This document shows positions 1 to 5,921 of a DNA stretch of 13,748 nucleotides, piece by piece. Source of the stretch: Treponema sp. Its GTDB lineage: Bacteria > Spirochaetota > Spirochaetia > Treponematales > Breznakiellaceae. Position numbers and translations under genes: made by a program. A model generated the notes under the pieces. The model made no database searches. It was not told where the DNA came from and was given only the letters and a program-made list of their open reading frames with translations. The DNA is taken from contig JAISTO010000203.1 in assembly GCA_031272575.1 (NCBI GenBank), positions 1 through 13,748 of the forward strand, in the 5' to 3' direction. Every line of letters begins with the position of its first letter. Position 1 is the stretch's first letter.

Positions 1-10
1 ACAGATTTTT

Positions 11-117
11 TATTACTAATCGTGTCTTTAATTTGGTGAAAATCGGTGATTATCTGTGTCTATCTGTGTAAATCTGTGGATAAATTCTTAATCTAAGTTA
101 TGGGACAAGTTTAGCCC
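11..117 (+). repeat. Left arm of a perfect 107-bp inverted repeat
   Basis: Bases 11-117 are, as far as I can read, an exact reverse complement of 13642-13748. Identity stops at base 118 (C against the A expected from the other arm). Inside it, 41-80 is a tandem array of four 10-base units with consensus WATCTGTGNN, followed by GGATAAATTCTTA. Because both window ends fall in the same repeat, it is probably a dispersed element at which the assembly broke. A 13.7-kb composite transposon is less likely, since the interior holds housekeeping genes and no transposase. Confidence 0.95.
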
Positions 118-120
118 CCT

Positions 121-138
121 GGGGAGGGTAGGGAGGGG
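121..138 (+). other. G-quadruplex-prone G-run block
   Basis: The plus strand reads GGGG-A-GGG-TA-GGG-A-GGGG here: four G-tracts with loops of 1, 2 and 1 bases, which meets the usual G3+N1-7 quadruplex pattern with very short loops. It lies between the terminal repeat and the first cloverleaf palindrome. Quadruplex formation is inferred from the pattern only. Confidence 0.6.
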
Positions 139-152
139 TCACGGGAGGGGCC

Positions 153-278
153 CGTCATTCCGCGGCTTGGAAACGGGACCGAGCGGCTTTGCCGCACCGT
201 TCGTAGAACGGCAGGTTCCCCTCTCCCCCGCGGAATCTCGCTGCGGGCGAGACTCCGCGCTTGAAGCGCGGAGTGACG
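153..278 (+). repeat. Cloverleaf palindromic element, copy A (long arm 1)
   Basis: The outer stem is CGTCA (153-157) with TGACG (274-278). Arm 1 is ATTCCGCGG (157-165) with CCGCGGAAT (228-236) and carries a 62-base insert with its own hairpins, including GCGGC-TTT-GCCGC (183-195). Arm 2 is CTCGC (237-241) with GCGAG (247-251). Arm 3 is ACTCCGCGCT (252-261) with AGCGCGGAGT (265-274). The arms abut with essentially no unpaired bases, giving a four-way junction. The arm-1 insert recurs inverted inside the element at 5706-5911, with a compensatory change in the small hairpin. Confidence 0.85.
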
Positions 279-301
279 GCGGAGGCAAAGCGCGGGGCAC
301 T

Positions 302-315
302 CGTCATTCCGCGGC
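302..315 (+). repeat. Fragment of the cloverleaf element
   Basis: CGTCATTCCGCGGC repeats the first 14 bases of copy A (153-166) and then stops. It sits between copies A and C and looks like a truncated or recombined copy. Confidence 0.6.
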
Positions 316-323
316 TGCCCTCT

Positions 324-392
324 CGTCATTCCGCGGTTTAACCGCGGAATCTCGCTGCGGGCGAGACTCCGCGCTCGAAGCGCGGAGTGACG
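324..392 (+). repeat. Cloverleaf palindromic element, copy C (compact)
   Basis: This is a 69-bp version of the 153-278 element. The outer stem is CGTCA (324-328) with TGACG (388-392). Arm 1 is ATTCCGCGG-TTTAA-CCGCGGAAT (328-350), arm 2 is CTCGC-TGCGG-GCGAG (351-365), and arm 3 is ACTCCGCGCT-CGA-AGCGCGGAGT (366-388). Every base outside the three loops can pair. It differs from copy A mainly by lacking the arm-1 insert. On the minus strand it forms the 3' end of the small ORF at 338-538, and its TTTAA loop supplies that ORF's stop. It is not a tRNA: there is no acceptor stem or T-arm consensus. Confidence 0.9.
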
Positions 393-538
393 ATGCGGGC
401 GCACTCAGCGGCATACTTATTGCTGTACATGATATACTCGTCAAAATTTTTTGCGCCGCTTTGTTTGTAAGCCAGTTCGTGCAATTCTTGCTTAAATCGC
501 ACGCAATCGACCACCTGATCGTTTTGCACACTAGTCAT
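338..538 (-). CDS. Small hypothetical protein whose C-terminus comes from a repeat
   Basis: A 66-residue ORF that I do not recognise. Residues 1-49 are polar and slightly charged, with SGAKNFDEYI at 27-36, and look like a normal small cytosolic protein. From about residue 50 onward (TPRFERGVSPAARFRG) the reading frame runs through cloverleaf copy C, and the TAA stop is complementary to bases 338-340 in that element's arm-1 loop. The ATG at 536-538 overlaps the end of the upstream minus-strand frame by 8 bases (ATGACTAG), as in a coupled gene pair, and GGAGG lies upstream at about 548-552. The original C-terminus was probably lost when the repeat arrived. It could be a non-functional remnant; base composition here is more AT-rich than in the main genes. 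Confidence 0.4.
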   Translation of the reverse strand: MTSVQNDQVVDCVRFKQELHELAYKQSGAKNFDEYIMYSNKYAAECARIVTPRFERGVSPAARFRG

Positions 539-720
539 GCTCAATGACCTCCTCCGGCGTTCTGATTTCCAGTATGCCGTATCCTTGCGCATATTTACCG
601 CATTGAACCGTTTTATCTTTAATATCGGCCGCTTCTAAATTCTGCGAAGAGTTTTCGTGTTGATTCCGAAAACTCCTTGTCAAAATAGCCGCCAATAACC
701 GAGTTTGAGCCCCCTCCAAA
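531..720 (-). pseudogene. Degraded small gene upstream of the 338-538 ORF
   Basis: Read leftward, this stretch has two plausible coding segments in different frames. One, about 720 to 619, contains GGGSNSVIGGYFDKEFSEST and ends at a TAA complementary to 619-621. The other ends in GYGILEIRTPEEVIEHD with a TAG complementary to 531-533. Neither frame has a convincing start: the open frame upstream runs into the decanucleotide repeat at 741-780. The simplest reading is a frameshifted, 5'-truncated gene that once sat directly upstream of the 338-538 ORF, with stop and start overlapping. I do not recognise the family. It could also be two unrelated short peptides or non-coding DNA. Confidence 0.3.
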
Positions 721-740
721 AAGTCGGCAATTAAGTAAGT

Positions 741-840
741 AAACGCGAATGAACGCGAATTATTACGAATTATCGCGAATAATACCGCATACAATTCTTA
801 AAATTCGCGTTCATTCGCATAATTCGCGGTTAAATTCTTG
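741..840. repeat. Decanucleotide array forming a 17-bp inverted repeat
   Basis: Bases 741-780 fall into 10-base units (consensus NANCGCGAAT). Bases 745-761 are a perfect reverse complement of 802-818 (AATTCGCGTTCATTCGC) across a 40-base AT-rich spacer. The right side ends in GGTTAAATTCTTG (828-840), matching GGATAAATTCTTA at the end of the 10-base array in the terminal repeat (78-90). The two arrays therefore look like members of one dispersed-repeat superfamily with different unit sequences. Confidence 0.85.
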
Positions 841-866
841 AATTCTTGACTTTTCGGAGGAGACTC

Positions 867-887
867 AAGTCCCAATTCCCAAGTCCC
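867..887 (+). repeat. Three AAKTCCC heptamers
   Basis: AAGTCCC-AATTCCC-AAGTCCC is a short 7-base tandem repeat. The complementary unit GGGACTT recurs at about 5685-5691, beside the heptanucleotide element upstream of the NYN gene. The rest of 841-950 is pyrimidine-rich, with no gene or further clear structure. Confidence 0.6.
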
Positions 888-951
888 AACGCATAACTCA
901 ACACTTATTCGCCCACGCCGCATCTCCGCGCTACGCCGCTCCACCCCCCCC

Positions 952-981
952 TTGACTCTCCTGTCCCGCCCGCGCTAGTAT
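952..981 (+). promoter_or_regulatory. Sigma-70-like promoter of pheS
   Basis: TTGACT at 952-957 and TAGTAT at 976-981 are separated by 18 bases. Transcription would start near 988, leaving a leader of only about 11 bases that begins at the AAGGA ribosome-binding site (988-992). Confidence 0.6.
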
Positions 982-998
982 CCCCCCAAGGAATCAGC

Positions 999-2570
999 AT
1001 GGACTCACAAACACAAACCCTCGTGAAAAACCTGCACCCGCTCGAGGTGAAGGTCCTCCTGGCTTACGGCCCTGACGACGAACTGCGCGTGCAGGGGGTC
1101 GAGGAGGCGCTTTCCCTCAAGGCGGGGAACGGCAATCAGGCGTTGTCCTGGCTCGTGGGCAAGGGCCTCGCGCGCGAGAAGCGCCGCGAGCAGGCCGTAT
1201 ACTACGAACTCGGGGCCGCGGGCAGGGCCTGGCAGAAGGACGGCACGCCGGAAGAGCGCCTCCTCGCCGCCGCCCGTGCGCATGACGGGCTCTCGCTCCC
1301 GGAGGCCGCCGCGGCCGCCGGCATCGAGAACAAGGACGCGGGGAGCGCCTACGGCAGCCTCGCCCGGGCGGGGCTCCTCTCGATGGACGGCGGCAAGCGC
1401 CTCCAAGCGGCGCCCCCCTCTCCGGGCGGCGACGGGGGCCGCCTCGTGCTCGTGCGGGGCCTCCTCGACAGGGCGGCGGCCGCGCCCGGCGGCATCCTCG
1501 CCGAGGCCGGCCTCTCCCCGGCCGAACGCGACGCCCTCGCCGGGGGCCTCGCGCGCAAGCGGGGGGGCCAGGACGCGGCCTTCCGGCAGGTCGACCGGGA
1601 GACGCCGGTCTACACCCTCACGGCCCAGGCCCTCGAGGCCGCGGCGGCCCTCCGGGAAGCCGGCATCAGCGGGAACGAGGCCGGCGCGCTTACCCCCGAA
1701 ATGCTCGAAAACGGCGCGTGGAAGACCCTCACGTTTCGCTCGTACAACGTGCGGACGCCCCCCACCCGCCTCATCCCCGGGCGTACGAACCCCTACGCGC
1801 AGTTCCTCGAGGATGTCAAAGACACCCTCACGTCTCTCGGCTTCGAGGAGTTCGACGGCCCGCTGGTCGAGACCGAGTTTTGGAACTCGGACGCGCTCTT
1901 CATGCCCCAGTTTCACAGCGCGCGTGACATCCACGATGTTTACCGCATAGCGGAACCGGATCACGCGCAGGCCATTGACGAGCCCTGGCTCTCCAATGTA
2001 GCGGCCGCGCACGAAAACGGCGGCGGCACCGGCAGCCGCGGCTGGCGCTATCACTTCGATCGTGACTTCACCCGCCGCCTCATCCTCCGCAGCCAGGGCA
2101 CCGTCATGTCGGCAAAAACCCTGCCGCGCGCGAAAATACCCGGCAAATACTTCGGCATACTCCGCTGCTTCCGCTACGACAAAGTGGACGCCACCCACAA
2201 CGCCGACTTCTATCAAACCGAGGGCATCGTGCTCGGCGAAAACGTCAATCTGCGAACCCTGCTCGGCATGCTCGAACTCTTCGCGGTCGAAATCGCGGGC
2301 GCCAAAGAAGTCAAATACGTCCCCGGCTACTTCCCCTTCACCGAGCCCTCCGTCGAGGTGCACGTCCGGCACCCCGCGCTCGGCTGGTTCGAACTCGGGG
2401 GCTCCGGCATATTCCGGCCCGAAGTCACCGCGAGCCTCGGCGTCAACGTCCCGGTCGCGGCCTGGGGCATCGGCATAGACCGCATGGCGCTCATGGCGCT
2501 CGGCATCAACGACCTGCGCGACCTCTTCACGAGCAGCCTCGAAAGCGTGCGTTTACGGAGAGTACATTAA
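999..2570 (+). CDS. pheS: Phenylalanine--tRNA ligase alpha subunit (archaeal/eukaryal type)
   Basis: It charges tRNA-Phe with phenylalanine in the cytosol as the catalytic partner of PheT. The 523-residue protein has an N-terminal winged-helix region (about 1-215) of the kind found in archaeal, eukaryotic and spirochaete enzymes, then a class II catalytic core (about 240-523). Visible core features are FWNSDALFMPQFHSARDIHD (294-313), motif 2 from FRYDKVDATH to FYQTEG (391-409), FTEPSVEV (447-454) and motif 3 GIGIDRMAL (490-498). The start is the ATG at 999, six bases after AAGGA. The usual bacterial PheS is about 330-340 residues and lacks this N-terminal part. No pheT lies downstream in this window; the next gene is an HtrA protease. 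The complete antisense ORF here is a high-GC shadow. Confidence 0.95.
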   Translation: MDSQTQTLVKNLHPLEVKVLLAYGPDDELRVQGVEEALSLKAGNGNQALSWLVGKGLAREKRREQAVYYELGAAGRAWQKDGTPEERLLAAARAHDGLSLPEAAAAAGIENKDAGSAYGSLARAGLLSMDGGKRLQAAPPSPGGDGGRLVLVRGLLDRAAAAPGGILAEAGLSPAERDALAGGLARKRGGQDAAFRQVDRETPVYTLTAQALEAAAALREAGISGNEAGALTPEMLENGAWKTLTFRSYNVRTPPTRLIPGRTNPYAQFLEDVKDTLTSLGFEEFDGPLVETEFWNSDALFMPQFHSARDIHDVYRIAEPDHAQAIDEPWLSNVAAAHENGGGTGSRGWRYHFDRDFTRRLILRSQGTVMSAKTLPRAKIPGKYFGILRCFRYDKVDATHNADFYQTEGIVLGENVNLRTLLGMLELFAVEIAGAKEVKYVPGYFPFTEPSVEVHVRHPALGWFELGGSGIFRPEVTASLGVNVPVAAWGIGIDRMALMALGINDLRDLFTSSLESVRLRRVH

Positions 2571-2652
2571 AGGGGGGGGCGATTACCATGCCGTATCGAC
2601 CGGCGGTCACATTTTCGTCCGCCCCCCCCTGGGGCGCACGAAGTTGCGCCCC
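2571..2652 (+). terminator. Tandem GC hairpins after pheS (terminator- or attenuator-like)
   Basis: AGGGGGGGGCG (2571-2581), immediately after the pheS stop, pairs perfectly with CGCCCCCCCCT (2620-2630). A second hairpin, GGGGCGCA (2631-2638) with TGCGCCCC (2645-2652) and a 6-base loop, follows at once. No T-tract follows, so a standard intrinsic terminator is uncertain. A further run of seven C (2654-2660) could compete for the G8 tract, giving two exclusive folds just upstream of the htrA ribosome-binding site (GGAGG, 2665-2669). Confidence 0.5.
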
Positions 2653-2675
2653 ACCCCCCCAATAGGAGGCATTAA

Positions 2676-3944
2676 ATGAAACTGTATACCCGCGGGCAGG
2701 TGGTACTTGGCGTACTCATCACCGCCCTGATCATGATCATGCTGGCCCTCGGCCTCGGCTTTATCCGCGTACCCTGGCTCGAGTGGGCCGACGCCGCGGC
2801 CGCCTCCGAAGACGCGGAAGGCGATGCCGCCGCCGCCGCGTCTTCGGTCGTTCCCGAAAGCGAGGCCGCGTCCTACAGGCCCCGCGAGTCCGCCGACACC
2901 GTCCGCGCGATACCCGCCGCGGACATCGCCGGCTACACGCAGGACGAAAAAGAGAACATCGACATCTACGAGCGCCTCAACGGGGGGGTGGTGAACATTA
3001 CCACCGAGACCGTCGCGCTCAACTGGTTCCTCGAGCCCGTGCCCCAGGACGGCGGCTCCGGCTCCGGCGCGATCATCGACACGCGGGGCTACGTCCTCAC
3101 GAACAATCACGTCATCGAAAACGCCACCAAGGTCCTCATCAACCTCGCTGACGGGACCCAGTACGAGGGCAATGTGGTCGGCACGGACCCGGACAACGAC
3201 ATCGCGGTCGTCAAGTTCAGCCCGCCCAAGGGGGCAGAGCTGCGCACCATACCCTACGGGGACTCGGCGAGCCTCAAGGTGGGGCAGAAGGTGCTCGCCA
3301 TCGGGAACCCCTTCGGCTACGAGCGTACCCTCACCGTGGGCATAGTGTCCGGCCTGGGCCGCCCCATGCAGGTCGCGCGCAACCACATCGTCAAGGACAT
3401 GATCCAAACCGACGCGTCGATCAACCCCGGCAATTCGGGCGGCCCCCTCCTCGACCGCCAGGGCCGCATGATCGGCATCAACACGATGATCGCCAGCACC
3501 TCCGGCAGTTCCGCCGGCGTGGGTTTCGCCATCCCGGTGAACACCGCCAAGCGGGTCGTCAAGGAGTTGATCGAGTCCGGCAAAGTCCGCCGCGGCTGGA
3601 TCGACGCGGAAATGTTTCAGTTGTTCCCCGCGCTCGTCCGCTACGCGGAACTGCCGGTCAACGAGGGCCTCCTCGTCTCCCGCATCCGCAAAGGCAGCCT
3701 CGCCCAGGCCGGCGGCCTCAAGGACGGCACGGAGCCCGTCCGCTACGGCTCCCGCATCATCTACGTGGGCGGCGACGTGATCACCTCCGTCGACGGCACC
3801 CCGGTCGCCCGCATAGCGGACCTCTACACCGCCCTCGAGGACAACAAACCCGGCGACAAAGTGGACGTCGAAGTCCTCCGCGCCGGCAAAACCGTCAAAC
3901 TGAAACTCACGCTTTCCGATCGGGATGAATCGAGCGGGAAGTGA
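2676..3944 (+). CDS. HtrA/DegP-family serine protease with one PDZ domain
   Basis: An envelope quality-control protease (family S1C) that degrades or refolds damaged exported proteins. The 422 residues comprise an N-terminal membrane anchor or uncleaved signal (about 8-30), an Ala/Glu-rich linker (about 38-75), a trypsin-like domain (about 98-305) and one C-terminal PDZ domain (about 315-415). The catalytic triad is visible: His145 in TNNHVIEN, Asp175 in PDNDIAVVKF and Ser254 in NPGNSGGPLL. A single PDZ with an N-terminal anchor resembles DegS or the single-PDZ HtrA proteins rather than two-PDZ DegP. The start ATG follows GGAGG by 6 bases. The gene is 105 bp from pheS, and its stop is 17 bp before the maf start, so htrA and maf probably share a transcript. 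Confidence 0.93.
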   Translation: MKLYTRGQVVLGVLITALIMIMLALGLGFIRVPWLEWADAAAASEDAEGDAAAAASSVVPESEAASYRPRESADTVRAIPAADIAGYTQDEKENIDIYERLNGGVVNITTETVALNWFLEPVPQDGGSGSGAIIDTRGYVLTNNHVIENATKVLINLADGTQYEGNVVGTDPDNDIAVVKFSPPKGAELRTIPYGDSASLKVGQKVLAIGNPFGYERTLTVGIVSGLGRPMQVARNHIVKDMIQTDASINPGNSGGPLLDRQGRMIGINTMIASTSGSSAGVGFAIPVNTAKRVVKELIESGKVRRGWIDAEMFQLFPALVRYAELPVNEGLLVSRIRKGSLAQAGGLKDGTEPVRYGSRIIYVGGDVITSVDGTPVARIADLYTALEDNKPGDKVDVEVLRAGKTVKLKLTLSDRDESSGK

Positions 3945-3960
3945 AGGGGAGGGGAGGGGG
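3936..3960 (+). other. G-quadruplex motif covering the maf ribosome-binding site
   Basis: G-tracts at 3936-3938, 3946-3949, 3951-3954 and 3956-3960 have loops of 7, 1 and 1 bases. The last three tracts are also the purine-rich Shine-Dalgarno region for the maf GTG start at 3962. A folded RNA quadruplex would hide that site. This is pattern-based inference. Confidence 0.5.
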
Positions 3961-3961
3961 C

Positions 3962-4588
3962 GTGAGTGACGTCATCCTTGCCTCGGCCTCGCCGCGGCGG
4001 CAGGAATACTTTCGCAGGCTGGGGATTCCTTTCACCGCTATACCCCCCGCGATAGACGAAACCTGCGCCCCGGACGCGGAGCCTGCCGCCGCCGCGGAAA
4101 AACTCGCGGTCCGCAAGGCGCTGAAAGTTCTGGAAGACGCGCCGCGGAGCCCCTGGGTCTGCGGCGCGGACACGCTCGCGGCTCTCGAGGGGCGCATCTT
4201 TGGGAAGCCCCGCAGCCGCGAGGAGGCCCGCGCCATGCTCTCTCGCCTTGCGGGGAAAACGCATCACGTATACACGGGGCTTGCGCTGGCCGGGACGGCC
4301 CTGGGCGGCGCGCTCGACTCCCGCGTTGTCTGTTCGCGGGTTAGTTTCGGCCCGCTCTCGCCCGGGGAAATCGAGTGGTACCTCGATACGGGCGAATGGC
4401 AGGGCGCTGCCGGCGCTTACCGTGTGCAGGGCCTGGGCGGCTGCCTCGTATCCCGCCTCGAGGGCTCTTACTCCGCGGTGGCGGGGCTGCCGGTCCGCGA
4501 ACTGTACCTGATGCTGCGAAAGCGGGGCTATCCCCTGTTCCCCCGCGAGCCCGGCTTCACCGAGGGGAACATTCACGGCGTTTCCTAA
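3962..4588 (+). CDS. maf: Maf-family nucleoside triphosphate pyrophosphatase
   Basis: Maf proteins hydrolyse non-canonical or modified nucleoside triphosphates (such as dTTP, UTP or modified pyrimidine nucleotides) to monophosphates and have been linked to septum inhibition. The 208-residue product opens with the signature ILASASPRR and carries CGADTLAALEGRIFGKP with the conserved Asp, the GKTHHVYTG block, and a C-terminal GAYRVQGLGG plus GLPVREL block. Length and motif order are normal for the family. I chose the GTG at 3962 because it follows GGGGAGGGGG and puts ILAS at residue 4-7; the upstream in-frame GTG at 3941 overlaps the htrA stop and adds a low-complexity leader. Its TAA overlaps the stop codon of the convergent NYN gene. 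The exact substrate cannot be read from the sequence. Confidence 0.9.
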   Translation: MSDVILASASPRRQEYFRRLGIPFTAIPPAIDETCAPDAEPAAAAEKLAVRKALKVLEDAPRSPWVCGADTLAALEGRIFGKPRSREEARAMLSRLAGKTHHVYTGLALAGTALGGALDSRVVCSRVSFGPLSPGEIEWYLDTGEWQGAAGAYRVQGLGGCLVSRLEGSYSAVAGLPVRELYLMLRKRGYPLFPREPGFTEGNIHGVS

Positions 4589-5658
4589 TCGAGCACCGTC
4601 ACCGTTGTGGCGCGCCAGCGGGGCGCCTCGTCCCGGTCGGAGCGGTGCGGGTCCTGCTCGATCTCGTAACTCACCCGCATGCCGGTCTGCAGATCGTCCC
4701 AGTCCATGTTGGTGACATTGCTCCAATGAAAGAAGATGTTGTTCCGCTCGTCGTCGCGGATAAAGCCGAAGCCGTTCGCGTTGATGTTGCAGATCGTGGA
4801 AACGAACTCCTGCGTGCCGCCCCCCCGCACCGGCTCCTCGACCACGTCCCGGGGCGGCCGGTAGCCCCGGTCGTCGCGGTAACGGCCCCTGCCCCCGGCG
4901 TTGTCGTCGTAGTCGCGGCCCTGGCCCCAGGCGCCGCCGCCGCCCGCTTTGTCGTCGAGCCAGGCCCCGAGCGGCGCGCGCTCGCTCTTGTCCGGCACGA
5001 ACAACTGCTTCACGTAGTCGCCGGCGTTCTCCTCGATGCGCTGGTGCATGGCGAGCGGGTAAAACACCTCGTCCCAGAGCGCGCGCGAGGTGCGCGTTTC
5101 GACCAGATCGCCGTTTTCGTTGTGGAAGGTGAAATCCCAACTCACGAGCATCACCTGGGTCCCCACCGTGTGCAGTTTGCGCACGAGCGGGAGGTAATCG
5201 CCGTCCCCCGCGACAAGCACCAGAATGTCAAAGTGCTTGTAGATCGCCAGTTCGTAGGCCTCGAGCGCGAGCCACACGTCGATACCCTTTTCCTGCGCGA
5301 CGTTGTTTTCGGTGTAGCGCAGGGGCAGGTAGTGGCTCACGATGTTTTCACGCATCAGGATGTCCTCGAAGACCCGCTCGCTCTGCACCTTCTCGCCGAG
5401 TTCCCGCGCCGAGGAGCGGCCCTTAAAGTAGTGCGCGTCAATGATCTGACACTGCCGTATGTCCATGCTCATAAGCGTGGCCACCTCGTTCCTGATGTAC
5501 TCGTGGAGCCCGCTTATGCTGATCCGCGCCTTTTTTTCGTGCTCGTACTTGTAGTAATTGCTGATCTTGTAGAAATAGTACCCGTCATAGAAAATGCCGA
5601 TACGCACGATATCGAGCAGATTCTTTTCTTTCACGTCTTTTGCAATTGTGTTTGCCAT
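4585..5658 (-). CDS. NYN-domain RNase fused to a cold-shock domain
   Basis: Probably an RNA-processing or RNA-decay nuclease. Residues about 17-205 form a NYN/LabA-like (PIN-fold) domain with the expected acidic metal sites: Asp25 in FYDGYY, Asp127 in KGIDVWL, and Asp152/Asp154 in GDGDYLPLV. Residues about 232-282 are a disordered Gly/Arg/Asp-rich linker (RDYDDNAGGRGRYRDDRGYR). Residues about 285-357 form a cold-shock OB domain with RNP1 GFGFI (296-300) and RNP2 IFFH (308-311). The start ATG at 5658 follows GGAG. The stop (complement of 4585-4587) overlaps the maf stop, leaving no room for a terminator between them. Upstream lies a nested repeat region, so its promoter must be in the 25-45 bases before the repeats or inside them. 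RNA substrate unknown. Confidence 0.88.
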   Translation of the reverse strand: MANTIAKDVKEKNLLDIVRIGIFYDGYYFYKISNYYKYEHEKKARISISGLHEYIRNEVATLMSMDIRQCQIIDAHYFKGRSSARELGEKVQSERVFEDILMRENIVSHYLPLRYTENNVAQEKGIDVWLALEAYELAIYKHFDILVLVAGDGDYLPLVRKLHTVGTQVMLVSWDFTFHNENGDLVETRTSRALWDEVFYPLAMHQRIEENAGDYVKQLFVPDKSERAPLGAWLDDKAGGGGAWGQGRDYDDNAGGRGRYRDDRGYRPPRDVVEEPVRGGGTQEFVSTICNINANGFGFIRDDERNNIFFHWSNVTNMDWDDLQTGMRVSYEIEQDPHRSDRDEAPRWRATTVTVLD

Positions 5659-5705
5659 GGTTTCTCCTTATTCAAAATATCTTTGGGACTTGGGGGGATA
5701 GGGAA

Positions 5706-5911
5706 CACTGTCAACAAGTTAAGAAAAACAAGACCGTCATTGCCGGACTTGATATAGTTCGGTTTTAACCGAACTACGCAATCTATCCCTCAAAATGCCA
5801 TTTCTGATAGAGATTCCGCGGGGGAGAGGGGAACCTTCGCAGCGAAGCTGCTCGGTCCCGTTTCCAAGCCGCGGAATGACGGTCATCACTTTCGTTAACT
5901 TGTTGACAGTG
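5706..5911. mobile_element. 206-bp MITE-like element with TIRs, TSD and cloverleaf core
   Basis: Perfect 17-bp terminal inverted repeats, CACTGTCAACAAGTTAA (5706-5722) and its reverse complement (5895-5911), bound the element. The 10 bases immediately outside are identical on both sides (GGATAGGGAA, 5696-5705 and 5912-5921), as expected of a target-site duplication. Inside, GACCGTCATT (5732-5741) pairs with AATGACGGTC (5875-5884), closing a cloverleaf whose long arm matches the inverse of the arm-1 insert at 153-236. No protein is encoded, so movement would need a transposase from elsewhere. Each TIR contains TTGACA pointing outward. The flanking DNA is G-rich and repetitive, so the duplication could be partly fortuitous. 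Confidence 0.8.
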
Positions 5912-5921
5912 GGATAGGGAA

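Noticed and set aside
324..392. tRNA gene suggested by the cloverleaf fold
   Set aside because: The outer stem is only about 5 bp, the arms are the wrong sizes, and D-arm, T-arm and CCA-end features are absent.
1005..2372. Long minus-strand open frame (455 codons) opposite pheS
   Set aside because: It is antisense to a clear synthetase, low in complexity and Arg/Gly/Glu-rich, as expected from GC-rich codon shadowing.
3824..5140. Long minus-strand frame (438 codons) across the end of htrA, maf and the NYN gene
   Set aside because: It overlaps three well-supported genes in another frame and has no recognisable motif.
4375..5757. Long plus-strand frame (460 codons) opposite the NYN gene
   Set aside because: Shadow of maf and the NYN-CSD gene; no domain pattern.
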